The notes below the pieces were generated by a model. The model did no database searches and had not been told where the DNA came from. It saw nothing but the letters and a program-made list of their open reading frames with translations. From Sarcocystis neurona (lineage: Eukaryota; Apicomplexa; Conoidasida; Eucoccidiorida; Sarcocystidae): DNA of 64,000 nt. The translations under genes and the position numbers were made by a program. Shown here in pieces: positions 37,875-51,200 of this stretch. The DNA lies in the NCBI GenBank assembly GCA_000727475.1, contig KL647297.1, forward strand, positions 953,280 through 1,017,279, in the 5' to 3' direction. Every line of letters starts with the position of its first letter. Position 1 is the stretch's first letter.

Positions 37875-38849
37875 CCCATACGGCCTCAGATGTTGTGTTC
37901 TCATTATAGATGTGACTCTTTCACCTTCACACCAGTGGTCACTATTTTTATTTCACACGAGTTACCACAGTCACACTTCTCCTGTGCTCTACAGATTCGA
38001 TCTCTGTGCGCCCCATTTTTGTCTTGTCACAACAGTCATACCTCGAATGGCGCGTTCGCCGGGGCAATGCTCGCTCAATGTTTTCCAATGTTCTCGAGTT
38101 TGGTAATCATCATTTCGTATTGACTTCTGTTCATCTCCTTCAGAAGTCCTACCACATTTACTTCATGTTTCAAGTACCAACTTTCCATACCGAATACTCC
38201 TCTCCTCACTTCCCCCTAACGACGCAACCACATACCATTCCGTCGTTCCCAGAGATACTGGCTCTCATTCACAAGGCAAGGGTAGCACACACGCACGCAC
38301 TAGAGCTACTTCGGCTTGAACGCTGCTCGCCGTCTTCCATAGAAACAGAGACTCAGAAGAACCGAAAAGCGCGCTAAGCGTGTTAGTTACACTACCTCGT
38401 CTACCGACGTACCTTCCATAAGCACGGCTACACGAAGTACATGTAACACAGAATATTCCACAGTCCTTTCAACGTTTCCAGCTCATGGCGTAACGCTGAT
38501 GGCGTTTCAACTATACTCAGTGGACCGTATTTCAATGTAGCTGGGAAATCCAGCGATGGTGTGTCGTGCTGAGGATCGGCAATCACGCCATGTACGGTGC
38601 TGGATATCCGCAATCATGTCAATCTACTCACATGCCAGCTTTGTCTCTGTCAGTCGCTGTATGAAGGTATGTCCAGCTCCGAATAAAAGTGAGAATTATA
38701 TTACAGCGTCTCAGGACATACTACAGAAGCGTAGCATGAAAGTGTAGATTGCCGGAAACGCGGAACCACCTGCATTCACGGCGGCGTTTTCAAAATTTCA
38801 GTCCGTCCTACTGCACACCGCAGTCTCAAGCGCACGCACCCTGCGTAGA

Positions 38850-39145
38850 ACAAATACGAAAGAAGATTAAGCACAAACGGACTTCCCATCTTCTACGATG
38901 GCTTGGATGCGATTGCGGTTGCGGGGCCGTTCGCGTACGCCCCCGCAAGCGCAAACGTGCCTCCGTGCGAGCCGTGGAGTTACACCCCGTCTGCGAAGAC
39001 CGGTGTCGTGCAGGCCTTCCACTTCTTCGATCTACGGTCTCCGTGGTGTACGACAAATGCGCCACAACGTGATAATATCGAGGGGTATCCGCCTGACTGC
39101 CCACTGCGTGTTCAGACGGTACCGCTCCTTGCTGTAGGGCCTTGA
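38850..39145 (+). CDS. Possible coding block of unknown function
   Basis: A GC-richer block inside the repeat-poor segment. The best-looking frame runs from a stop near 38848 to the stop at 39143-39145 and reads about 98 residues, including GLPIFYDGLDAIAVAGPFAY and PPCEPWSYTPSAKTGVVQAF, with three Cys. It has no ATG start of its own, so it would be a terminal exon or a gene remnant. A different plus frame (ATG 38898 to 39137) is Arg-rich, and the minus strand is also open for 230 codons (38826-39518), so strand and frame are uncertain. I do not recognise a family. Confidence 0.3.
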
Positions 39146-39836
39146 CGTAAACTGTACATACGCAGTCCATACTATGATGATCCGCACTGCCAGCAATAGT
39201 GAAGAAAAGCATTCTGCCGGCGCAGACGTCTGCCGCATGTTCACCCATGGAGCGCAACTTTTTAGCGTGTGGCCGCCACACTACTACAGTGTGCCGCCGC
39301 TCATGGATGCACCAGCCATTCTGTGCCTTTCCCGGTTGAAGTAGCGGAGCCCCTTCTACCTGAAAAGGAACATCGAGACTTCGTCTCAGTGCGTTAGACA
39401 CTGCATGTCTTGCCCCTTTCACGTAGGAACGTGCTTCTGATTTGGATGCGAAGAGGGACTGGCAGCAGCTGAAACCTGCACAAGTTAGTAGGCCTCCTTC
39501 ACAATGTTCCTGTGCCACTTGCTGTTACGTTGTTGTGCGACTTTGGCGCGGGAGCGTTCTGAGCAGGTGGTAGGTATGTGGTAGTGTCTGCCCACGTGCA
39601 ACAGTAGCGGTAGGTCTTCGCTACTTGCACAGCCTTCCCCAGCTGGACCCACGCTCTGTTCCTTCAAATGGCATTAGAGCAGGTGGTCACACGGTGGCAA
39701 GTCATATTAAGTTTACGTCAGCACACATTCAGAGAAAGAGCTGGTCTGCACGTCCCTAATGCAGTACTTGCAGTACTTACCTAAGCGCGATCAAACACTT
39801 GTGTTCTAAGAGACGTGTAAAGGAGGTGAGCACCTA

Positions 39837-40759
39837 CGAGGAGTGCATTATTTGTGGTGAGATTCCAGGCGCTCAGCGAATGGGTGATTCACGATTGTTT
39901 TCCTTCTATGTACCACGTAGTAGCAGGTAATGCTTCTTCTTGTGTCTTTTCGTCAAGACATGTAGGACGGGTGGATCTGCTACTAGAGGAGTGCATTATT
40001 AGTGGTNNNNNNNNNNNNNNNNNNNNNNNNNNNNNNNNNNNNNNNNNNNNNNNNNNNNNNNNNNNNNNNNNNNNNNNNNNNNNNNNNNNNNNNNNNNNNN
40101 NNNNNNNNNNNNNNNNNNNNNNNNNNNNNNNNNNNNNNNNNNNNNNNNNNNNNNNNNNNNNNNNNNNNNNNNNNNNNNNNNNNNNNNNNNNNNNNNNNNN
40201 NNNNNNNNNNNNNNNNNNNNNNNNNNNNNNNNNNNNNNNNNNNNNNNNNNNNNNNNNNNNNNNNNNNNNNNNNNNNNNNNNNNNNNNNNNNNNNNNNNNN
40301 NNNNNNNNNNNNNNNNNNNNNNNNNNNNNNNNNNNNNNNNNNNNNNNNNNNNNNNNNNNNNNNNNNNNNNNNNNNNNNNNNNNNNNNNNNNNNNNNNNNN
40401 NNNNNNNNNNNNNNNNNNNNNNNNNNNNNNNNNNNNNNNNNNNNNNNNNNNNNNNNNNNNNNNNNNNNNNNNNNNNNNNNNNNNNNNNNNNNNNNNNNNN
40501 NNNNNNNNNNNNNNNNNNNNNNNNNNNNNNNNNNNNNNNGTAGTAGCAGGTAATGCTTCTTCTTGTGTCTTTTCGTCAAGACATGTAGGACGGGTGGATC
40601 TGCTACTAGAGGAGTGCATTATTTGTGGTGAGATTCCAGGCGCTCAGCGAATGGGTGATTCACGATTGTTTTCCTTCTATGTACCACGTAGTAGCAGGTA
40701 ATGCTTCTTCTTGTGTCTTTTCGTCAAGACATGTAGGACGGGTGGATCTGCTACTAACA
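39837..40759. repeat. 148-bp satellite array with internal gap
   Basis: The unit starts GAGTGCATTATTTGTGGTGA and ends GGTGGATCTGCTACTA. Copies begin at 39841, 39989 (truncated by N) and 40612, with a partial copy from 40540 right after the gap. The first two starts are 148 bases apart. Visible copies are nearly identical (one substitution seen). The array ends near 40756, where the sequence turns unique. Confidence 0.92.
40007..40539. other. Assembly gap (533 N) inside the satellite
   Basis: N run with satellite sequence on both sides. The true copy number is unknown and the array may be longer than shown. Confidence 0.97.
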
Positions 40760-41846
40760 CATAGCATGAAAGATAGTGTGATGGGGCTGGGCTTTCCACA
40801 AAACGTCTACGCATACCCGTTACTCATCTGACTTCCACAGGAAACTTGATGTTTTTCGGGCCTTAGACATTAAGGACCGTGCTTCTGTCCAATTGCGAAG
40901 TAATTGACGTGTGTAACTCTGACACTATTTACGAATCACGTTCAATAGACGATTTCAGTCTTCTGAAACAGCGTATTCTGTCGCCACGCCTGTTTCTATT
41001 GTGCTGGGGTATGACACTTGAGCCTCACCATGTATTATCTTCCGATAAGATTGTTACTTTGGCTGTGCGTACACTAAGAAACAGCGTATTACTCTGATAT
41101 CATTACTCCTACTACACTGCGTACTTCTACTCATGATGCATTTAATGCTGGTACCTCACTCACTTTCCCTACTCCCCCCCCGGGCAGTGCACAACTGCGT
41201 AACGGAATGACCTCCGACCAAACGTATTTTACTACACGTCCGGTTACAACAGACTCGTAGGTTCTCTGAATGTAGTGACACGGTATCTTCAAAAGCAGAA
41301 GTTTCCAAAAAATACTTTTCATGTGTGTGTAGTAAAGTCAGTGACGTAGATAATGCTAACACTGATAATCAATACGTTCTCCGAAGGAACAACATATTGA
41401 TTGCGCCCTGAAAAAGCGCCGCTCGTGAGGGAAAATTATCTTTATTCCTCCCAATGCAATACCTCTCACTGCGCAACACCAAGGAAGCAATCCTCTTAGC
41501 GAAATAGTTCCAACGCTTGCAAATCTGTAGCGTGTGTTACCTTGTGAGAAACATGTGTTAGTTTGAGCGAGAAAACCTGAATCGAATACTGAAGCGTATG
41601 GCAAAAATTTTTCCTTCAAGGGTAAAGGTAAGTAAGCATTCGTAACTGAATGAAGAGCGCAGGAACAATCAGCGTCCACCAGTTACAGAAACGTTATCAT
41701 CCCGATATTGTTCAAACAAATTTACTTTTGTATGGAGAGGGGGCTCTTTGAAGCAGGAAATGCATCTTCTACATTTCATACAGTCTTACTAGAAGGTCCA
41801 GACACACGTGAGTGCGACTGCGGGGATCACAGTCGAACATGCACAA

Positions 41847-42137
41847 CTTGAACGACGAGCTCTACAGTGTTCTGTACTTTTGTGTCCTTATCTTCCGCAG
41901 TCGGTACCTCTTTATTGGTGGCGTCGTATGAGTACACGTAAAGCTTGCACGACGAGCTCTACAGCGTACTGTACCTTTGTGTCCTTATCGTCCGTATTCA
42001 GTTTCTGTTTATTGGTGCCGTCGTATAAGTATATGTGAAGCTTCAACGACGAGCTCTAAGCGTACTGTACTTTTGTGTCCTTATCGTCCGGAGTCAGTAT
42101 CTGCCTATTGGTGGCGTCGTATACGTATGCGTACAAG
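41847..42137. repeat. 97-bp tandem repeat, three copies
   Basis: Copies start at 41847, 41944 and 42041, each beginning CTT(G/C)(A/C)ACGACGAGCTCTA and containing TTTGTGTCCTTATC and TTGGTGGCGTCGTAT or variants. Copies differ at several positions, so the array is older than the 148-bp satellite. It lies at the edge of the repeat-poor segment. Confidence 0.92.
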
Positions 42138-42469
42138 CACGTATATCTGGGCAAAGCTCTTCGTGTGCTGTGGTCGCAAAAAACGAGAGTACGCTTTCAC
42201 CCTCAGCGCAGCAGAGGTTCGCTGGTGCGCACGTAGTCACTGATCTGCATACACGAATTTCCATGTAGGTATGCCAACAATGCAGAATATCACTATTATG
42301 TGTATATATATATATTTATATATAGGTATATGTGCACACGCTGCAGAACAGTATGTGGGTATGACAGATTCTGTGTATGCACTACCTGTATCTGCATGCG
42401 CCCAAATAGGATTTAGGTATATTTGGACTAACACGACGTTACGTTTGTAAGTGTTCGATGCACGAATAA

Positions 42470-43132
42470 GTGCAAAAGTACGTTTATATACAGCATAAAT
42501 CTACTAAGATGTACCTGTATTTACAAAAAAACCTCGGCGTGTTGTACGCGCACGAGGCGGAGTCGCTGTGCGCTGGTTTGTGGACGCAGCAGCACCAGCA
42601 GTTCATTCTGCAACCGCGTCACGCCTTCATGTGTGAAGGGAAGACCTTCACAGCTGAACCTCAGGGCGTCCGCAGGGTGGATCAGCCCTACGTATGCGTG
42701 TGCACGTACGAGCGCACGTGTGTATCTACGGAGGCACGCGTAAAGTATAGTTGTATCCCTGCAATACTACATATACGTAGAGCGTTGCTCACAACGAGCA
42801 GGAGGCGTTCAAGTATAAGACGTTATTTGTACCGGGGTGGCACAGCATTCCGCATGAGACGGGTTGCACCTCCCGGCACGCAGAAACATGCGGAAAGAGG
42901 AGGAAAAAAAGAAGAAACGCTGTGTCCTTCGGCGCTGTTGTTAACCGGAAGCACCACACCGTCGCACACCACCATGTTTGACTTCAAGTCACCTTTGGGA
43001 AGACGTGAATACACTTGCAGAAATGTACAATGTAGAACAGGAGAATCTCTTTTACAATTAAAGGAAGAACAAAAACGCATGATAGAATTCACGCCTTCTT
43101 TCACAGGAACAATATTAGCGCTGAACATATGA
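42470..43132 (+). CDS. Open frame of unknown function at the P/R boundary
   Basis: A 220-codon plus-strand frame whose track start is not clearly a good initiation site; an internal ATG at about 42509 begins MYLYLQKNLGVLYAHEAES. The stretch 42530-42720 is GC-richer than its surroundings and reads as ordinary protein sequence, but the minus strand over the same bases also reads well (GLIHPADALRFSCEGLPF). The downstream half looks non-coding. No family recognised; it may be an exon fragment. Confidence 0.25.
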   Translation: MQKYVYIQHKSTKMYLYLQKNLGVLYAHEAESLCAGLWTQQHQQFILQPRHAFMCEGKTFTAEPQGVRRVDQPYVCVCTYERTCVSTEARVKYSCIPAILHIRRALLTTSRRRSSIRRYLYRGGTAFRMRRVAPPGTQKHAERGGKKEETLCPSALLLTGSTTPSHTTMFDFKSPLGRREYTCRNVQCRTGESLLQLKEEQKRMIEFTPSFTGTILALNI

Positions 43133-43139
43133 GGAAGAC

Positions 43140-44810
43140 CTACAGAAGAAACACTGACTGAATACAGCTGTACTTGTGGTTGCAAGAGTGAGTGAACGTG
43201 GGAGGCCAAAATGAACAAAAAAGGTGTCATTGATTCACAAGGCAAGAAGGGTCATAACCAGGAAGGAACAAGTCGTGTTCCGCGTGTGACAAGAGCACTA
43301 GAAGGTTTCACGCCCAGATGTCTGAATAAGTGAAAGAGGGGAAACAGATCTGCGGTTTTCAAGGAGCGACCTTCACCTGTCGCTTTTCTTTTATCAGGCT
43401 CCATGTAGACAGACGCGCGTACGTTCGTACGTGTGCGAGAGCTAATCCGCTACACGCAAGCAGACGCGTCACGACGAGTTACACACCCGCTGGAATACGG
43501 GGATGTCCGTGGGTGTATGCACACGCACATACGACTTTTATTAGTAAAAAACAAGTGCGCACCTATTACATGCACAGACACGCACTCCACACGCAAACTG
43601 CCACCTCCACATGGGCGCACAAATCTAGAGACATATTTACACGTATGAGTACCCACACACATACACACATGCATACACACAGTTATACGTCCCTTCATAC
43701 ACACATTCACACATCCATACGTAGACTGCATGGTACGCACTTACACGTAAAGAAACTCACGCAGGCGACTCTTCTTGTAGACGCAAATTCATGCACAAAT
43801 ATACGCTTTAGTACAGAGACATGGCCACAAACAAAAACGACTGCAACTTCATACAACCACATGTACATGGCCAAACATAACCGCACTGAAGAACGCACAA
43901 GGGCGACTGGTTTGTCAGTGTGATATGAAGGGCTGCAGAGCAACCGTTTAGTACGCGTTGTTCAACTGGTCGTTGGGTTGACTTCTGTGAATCTCACAAG
44001 TGCACTTGTGCGGGTGAAAAGAGAGTTGACCCGCAAACCAGGAGACGGCGGCTTGCTTTCGATCCTGCTGGCTTGGCAGAAAATTGCAACCTATCCGCAC
44101 TTGAGCCAGAAGAAATTATCTGAGACCGCCACCCGTACCGAGGGGTCGCTGTCCAGTCGTGCGCCTACGTGTCTGTCCGCGTGTGCTGGCAGTGAGATGG
44201 TGAAAGTCTAAAACAGGCGGTAAGATGACCGTGCACATCTACCTGTCGATTTATCTGTCTATTTTCTACGAGTCTCTTCGCGAGTTTACCTATAAACTTT
44301 TTTCAATCTGTCTCTACGTCTTCACTCAAGTGTGTTCTCACTTGGTGAAGAGTCGTGGTGCCCACAGCGTGTGCTCCTTTCCGCCGCAGATTCGACGGCG
44401 AGCAGCCTACAGGTCTGTGCCTTGCAGACAACTGCTGTTGGAGATCTGAAAGCGACAGATCAACGCGTCTCCTTTTTCATCCACACTCAAATAAAAAAAC
44501 AAATAAACGCATTTGCGCCCACCGGCGTGTACGCATCTGTACTTAGATATATGAAGCTATACTTACACATACGCACATGTACATATATACATATATATAC
44601 ATATATATATACACACACCTATACATACATGGATACATATATATATATATACACACGTGTGTGTGTCACTAGGGTGCTCATGTATACGTGTGCCTTCGTA
44701 CACACATGTGAACATATCAGAACGCGTACGCATACATGTGTGCACCCATACGAAAAAAGTTCCTATATTGCTACAGAGATATACACTTTTTCCCGGTGCA
44801 GGAATGCGGC
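43140..44810. other. Transition zone, no defensible gene
   Basis: Mixed unique sequence with CACA and CATA repeats (43640-43720) and TATA repeats (44560-44670). Open frames are short and repeat-derived. A block at about 44330-44450 is less repetitive, but I cannot tie it to a gene. Confidence 0.5.
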
Positions 44811-44814
44811 GGGC

Positions 44815-45064
44815 AGTTTCATGGCTTGGAGGCTGCTGTCAGGAAGGACTGCAAAGAAATCTTCGTAACGCTGACGTCTCCTCACACGTGGCACCGTACG
44901 TGGACAGTCTCTCGTGGACTTCGGCAACTCCACAAGTTTCTAAGAAAAGAAAAGCATCTTGTTGGGGTTGTTGCCTCTTGGTTCTTCATCGCTGTGCTGC
45001 TCGCCAAATGCTTTGTCAGCTCGGGAGTATGTCGCCTTTTCTTTCGTTTACCCTTTATCCCTAG
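44815..45064 (+). CDS. Possible terminal exon, unknown function
   Basis: Follows a good acceptor (TTTTTCCCGGTGCAG ending near 44804). Two plus frames are open. One ends at the stop at 45062-45064, nearly abutting the stop of the convergent minus-strand gene (45048). The other continues over that gene and contains a hydrophobic stretch (LVGVVASWFFIAVLLAKCF) after a basic segment, as in a membrane protein. I cannot choose between them and recognise no family. Confidence 0.25.
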
Positions 45065-48000
45065 GAGACGTGCTGCTGCCCGCCGCACTCGCCAGCAAGC
45101 GACGGTGCGCGAGGAGGTTACTGTACATCATTTCGTAGTGACGCCTCGCTGCCTCCAGACTCATAAGCTTGACGGGGTATCCGTCACGGTCGAAGACAAC
45201 GGCTGAGTCTCTTTGAACGCCGAATCTTTTCAATTTCTCCCGCATTGCCTGTATCGCTGCTTTCTCAGCTGCCTTCGCAGCAGCTACCTGCGCGTTCTCG
45301 CTTACGCTACTGCTGCTGCTGCAGGTGCCTCCTGCTGCTGCAAGAGCAGCGGGTTCGCGTGGCGGTCGCCGCTCTCCCACACACGGAGACGTCGCTAGGG
45401 CCTCTTCTGCTTCTTCCTCTGCTGCTGCCTCGTCTTCGTCTTCTTCGTCGAGATCTTCGTCTTCCTCATCTTCTTCTTCTTCTTCATCCGTTTTAGGAGC
45501 GTCCCGTTTTTTCCGTCTTTTTCTTCGACTCCGCGGGGCATTCGCGTGGCACGCCGCCACCGCCCCGAGCACGTCCTCCACGCCCACTGCCAAGTACCCG
45601 AAGCACGGGTGAATGCGGATCTAGTGCCAGTACGGACAAAAACAGGCGGGCATAAGACTCCGCCATGTAGGCGTGTACAAATATTCATTTGTACACGTGT
45701 AAAAAAAGGATACATATACACGTCTTTGAAGACACAGACGCAGCACTAGCCAGCCACTTCATCTCTTCTTGTGGGCAGTGTTGGGGAGACCTCCCGCAGA
45801 CACTCACAGGTATACCTAGCCACCAACAGACGCTGTGGAACGAACGCACGAGCAAATGCAGACATATCCATATACACACACGTACACACATACATGAGAC
45901 AGCCAGAATGGAGAGTGCAGATATACTCATACAAGTACATAGGGAAGTGTCTCACCTGCAGCAGAATAGGTTCTACTTCAGACACATATACGTAAAAACG
46001 TGTATATATATTCACTTGAGGGACCGGGGGAGAGCGACATACACACACACACACAGTTACATATATACGCATGTATGTATACAAGAGTACACATGTAGAA
46101 GTCCTCTGGCGGGGACACACAAATCTACCGATAGGAAGACGTACATATGTATATAGATTAATGGACAAAAATTGACGCAGTTCTCCTTGCAAGGAGCACC
46201 GCGTCCACCCGACTTCGAAGGAGAAACTACCGAACTGCTGTGTGAGACAGTATATACACATGTGACTATTCTCATAAGACTGATAATGACTTGAACACCT
46301 GTGCATACGTCTGCATACACAAAGCCGTATCTATGTGAACATGTGAACGTCCAAGTAGCTCTTTCGTACACGGACGTACACGTGAGGAACATAAATATAC
46401 AGACAGACAAGTGGATAAATGCATACATAAATATATACATGTGTATGTATTTGTTACTGTATAAATATATATATATATATATATAGACATACGTATCTAT
46501 GTGTCGTTGTACATACACATATATATACATATCCACATGTCTTCGGTTCTCTCTCTCTCTGTGTATATGCACGTAGGCAGCTAAGGACGTGTCTTCATTC
46601 GTGTACAACGCATATACACGTAGATTCACATATATATATGTATATACAAACATATGTATATGCATATATATTTGTGTCGCCACCTATATACGCTGCCGCG
46701 CCTCCCATTAGAAGCGCATTTCCTCAGTCGACTCGATATGAGCGCATGATCCACACCAAGTGTTCGTCGAAGATGTCTACAGTTTTCACACACACCTTTG
46801 AACGCATATATACACGCACGTATGTGTTTATACACATGAGCTATACGTGTACTCCTTTGTCTAGATGTGTATACAAAAACGTATATTGCATATAGTGGCG
46901 CCTCCACAGCCTTCACCTACACACAAGTATATCCGTACACCTGTGCACACCCACGCAAGGACCTTCACACACGTTCTACGTGTACATATATACATATATA
47001 TACGTATACACTTGTAAGATGTACGTGTATCCTTCATACACGATATATATATATATACACATATATAGATTTAGATATAGATATACACGTGTACGACGCA
47101 TGTATATCCCTCCTTCACTTCCACGTATATATATATATATATATATAAGATATAAGTGAATATCTATTCAACGACATGAAGGGAGAGTAAGGAGCCGTGA
47201 AAGAGGCGCTAATGTACCTTGAAAATGGAAGGGGCTTGTCCCCAGCAGTATCTGCCTGTACATACCATCTGCGTATCATACGCACGTGAGTACATACACA
47301 CAACCCGTATACACACGTAAAAAAAGTTTATATGTACATATATATATATAGGTATGTACATAGCGTCATCCTAATGCTGGACGTCTTTTGTGGTGCAGCG
47401 TATATATACACAAATATGTACAGATACGTGTATACATATGTGGATGTATACTTCTTTCATAGAAATGGATGTAAGTGAAAAAGTGGGAGTGGTGTCGGTG
47501 TCTAACTGCTGCTGCCCCGCAGATACGGCATCAAAGCCACAAGCGATGGAGCAGAATTGACGATTAAAAGGAGCCTACATATAAAACCTGGAACGTACAC
47601 AAAATACCTCTGTTTGTGTGTAGATATATATATATATATATATGTATCTACCTGCATCTCTCTCTATATATGTATATATTTACATCCGTGAACACATGTA
47701 AATACTTTCTATGTACACAGAAGATACAACTGCGCATGCTCCTGCACCGCTTTTCTGTTTTTCATTGTGCACCCTAGGTACAGGGATGTTGATGTGGCAA
47801 GCATCTGTGGGATCCAATAAATATTTATTAACATATATATATATGTATGTATATATATATATATTTACGTATACATATATGTATGTACAGAGCTTAAATT
47901 TGAATACAGGAGAATCAAAGTTCCCATGTTTGTCCTAGTTTCTCCTAACGTACAAAAGAATATATTTGTGTGCAAGACGGAATGACTACTAACGTGTGCA

Positions 48001-48214
48001 TGCGCTAAATACGTCCACTGGCGGAAGGATGTTCAGACGTGGCCAAGGACGCAAATTTAACACGCTTTTGTTAATAGGCCTCTTCGCTGCCGCAACTACA
48101 CAAGGACACGTGTACATAAGTGTGTAGACGTAGCCACACACAAATACATATATATATATATACATACACGTAGACACGTGTGGACACAGATATATATATA
48201 TATGTATATATATG

Positions 48215-48246
<32 letters not shown>

Positions 48247-51200
48247 TATATATACACACGTAGACACGTGTCTACACACATAGACATATATATATATACA
48301 TAGACACGTGTGTACACACATCCACACACGCATTTACACATGTATTCACATGCAGACAAACATACCTACGTACGCACCATAAACACACACACATACGTAC
48401 ACGGACACATAGCCGTTACGTGTGTGAATGGATATTCACCCCTACATGTATGTATATATATATATAAATATACATATACACATATATATATATATATATG
48501 CGTAGGTACACGTGCAAGTGTGTATATGTAAATGTATGAGAATGCCTGTGGACGACGCGCAGCACGTCCTCGTAGTCACACACGCACGCGTACACACACA
48601 TACATATACATATATACGCCTATATATATATATATATATGCACCAATGGAGATGTTGTAGTGCGGACGCACCACGTCTTCATCGTAGGCGTAGACGGTTT
48701 CGAGCTGGGGCAGCTGTCGCTCTGCTGCTTCAGTTAAATAGACCTTCACGGCTGCTGCTGCCGGATTCGTTGAACTTTCGCTTTCCCATTCTGCTGGGAT
48801 TGAAGAGCCGTCGCCTTCATGGGCAAATTTCTCCATCGCCGCAAACTCCTTCATTCCTGCTGCCGCTGCCGCTTCCATCCCTGCGGCTCTTGTTGCCGCC
48901 CCTGCTGCGGCTCTGCCCGTTTTTCCTGCTGCTGCTCCTCCTCCTCCTCTTCCTGACGCCGCTGCTCCTGCTGCTTCTCGTCCTTCTCCTCCCGCAGTTT
49001 CCGCTGCTGAGTGCGAGGCCGCGGTTTCGCGCAGACTCCGTCGGCACGCGAAGGTCTTGCTGACGGCAGCGAAGCGAGACCACGGGTACAGCCGCTCGAA
49101 AAGGTGGCTTTTAAAGCGAAGCACCTGCACCAGCGTGCAGCAGCAGCAATACGCAGCAGCAGCAGCAAAACGCAGCAGCAGCAAGAGTACGCAGCAGTAG
49201 CAGCAGTCCGCAGCAGCAGCAGTACACAGCAGGACGACGAGAGGGGGCAATATTTTGTACCACGTATGAGTTCGCACGTATAGATAGTTATGTGTGTGTG
49301 TAGATGGGAGGAGAGAAGCTGCGAAAACCTGCACCGGTGCGCAGGGCGGGAGGTATCTGTAGCCACAGCAGCAGATGCCAGCAGCAGCAGGGCAGTCGCA
49401 GTACCCGAAGAGACGGCGTCGCCCAGCGGCACCAGAGAGGGGCAACTCGCGAAGAAGCAGCAGCAACAGCAGCAGCAGCGAGCGAGCAGACGGCGTCTTG
49501 TCAAATTCCCACCCTTCCTGAACAAAGTGGTGTGTAAATAAAGCTTTCCCCGCGCAAGACGCAGCACTACGGTCCCTCAGTCGGCTGTCGCTGTCTGCTC
49601 CTCTCCTTCAGCTTCTTCGCCGCACTAGCTCTCCTTCAGCAGGGTCTTCTTCCTGTGTGTCGTCTGCTGCAAAGGTTCCTCGTCTGTTGCTGCTGGGCCG
49701 GAGGGGCCACGCGCGCCTCCCTCATCTTTCCAACGCTCACAGAGAGACGACGACGAGAAGAAGAGACAAACGCTGCTCCACGTGTTGCAGGCGCAGATAA
49801 AAAGACGTACGGGAAAGAAAGTCGTGCCGAATGAGAAGGCGGCAGCCGCAGTCACAAGTGGAGAAAGATAGCAAGCGTCTCGAGGATCTACTGCAGCCGT
49901 CCCTCTGTCCCCCCCGGGACGGACACGCGGAGCATCAGGAAGGGCAGGCATGGCTCGCGTGTGTGTGTAGTACACTCGGCGTGGATCTCACAAACGCACA
50001 CACATATCCAGATACTATTTCCTTGTCTGTCTGCCTACGTACGTATGCAAACATGAATAAACGGGGATTGAGGACGGCTACACCGAAAAAGAACGGAGAA
50101 AGAGACATACGCCGTCGTCTATCTGTCTACAAACAAAGCTGTTGATGCGGAACTTTAGCGGGGACGGCTAGACAAAGAGCGAACTGCAGCAGAAGACCCT
50201 GCGCGCGCGTGTCTCCCCAGCTGCCGGCGGCTCTCGTTTGGGTCTTCGTTTGAGCCACCGGGAAAGCCGAGCGAAATTGCTGCGTTCGTGGAGGAGGTGC
50301 AGAGAGCCGCACACATTCTTCAGCAGCAGCAGAAAAGAGAGAGTTTGCTGTATATATACGTATACAGGCAACTGCGCACGCAGACAGACACCTATATACG
50401 TCTACACACCAAAATACGTCGGTACACATATGTACGTGTATGTTGATACGTATACCTACACACAAAATTACACACAACCACACAACTGGGCATGCACACA
50501 GACACGCCTACACATCACACCAGTAGACATATATATGTGTATGTTGATAGATACACCTACACATAAATATACGCACAACTCGGCGTGGACACAGATATCT
50601 ATATACGTCTGCACATCACTGTACATATATATTTGTACTGACGCAGACACATACTTATAAATATACCTATATACGTATATATAGACGCACCTACACCTGC
50701 GCATATATATATATATATATATATATTTTTGTCCTGAAGAAACTGATGCTGGATAGGTACCTGTCAGCCCCCACGCCCATTTGTACACACACACACACAC
50801 ACACACAAATAGGTGTCTTGCTATCCTGAGGCGACACGTCCTTGTACACACTGACAAATATGTTTGTCAGATACGCCCACTAGGAATTGGCAATACGTGG
50901 ACACGTGCGTAGAAATAACGGATGTGTACGTATAAATTCAGCGGAATGACACTTATGGGCGATACATACATACGTAGAGAGCCTTGTGGAAGTGCACGTA
51001 CAACACCAGCATACCCACACATGTGAGCGACGCATATACGAGGTACGTAAATGCCAGTATACACCTTGTGGACAGTATACAGAATAGCACGGGGCACCCA
51101 CACACATGGACAACACATATATATATATATATGGATATATGCCCGCGTGCTGGACAAGGATAGTGTATACACGCGATACACAGGCACATACACATATAGA

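Larger units (their letters stand above)
31100..42290. other. Repeat-poor (P-type) segment
   Basis: About 11 kb with balanced composition, no CAG tracts and almost no TATA microsatellites (only brief patches near 35350-35400 and 35510-35530). Open frames are short (mostly 60-150 codons), overlap on both strands and lack recognisable domains. The supported contents are one tRNA gene and three tandem-repeat loci. Between 31.5 and 37.7 kb I see no gene I can defend. Confidence 0.75.

Noticed and set aside
39841..42137. CRISPR-like array
   Set aside because: The repeats are direct tandem satellites without spacers, in a eukaryotic nuclear genome.
43330..43923. 197-codon plus-strand frame
   Set aside because: Thr/His-rich reading of CACA/CATA repeats with no domain.
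49290..49567. Short genes on either strand near AATAAA (49536-49541)
   Set aside because: The minus-strand reading has a presequence-like start but no donor in the phase needed for exon 2; the plus reading lacks a start and other exons.
50160..50345. GC-rich block that could be an exon of the unknown minus-strand gene
   Set aside because: Two minus frames read plausibly, but no donor in a compatible phase was found.
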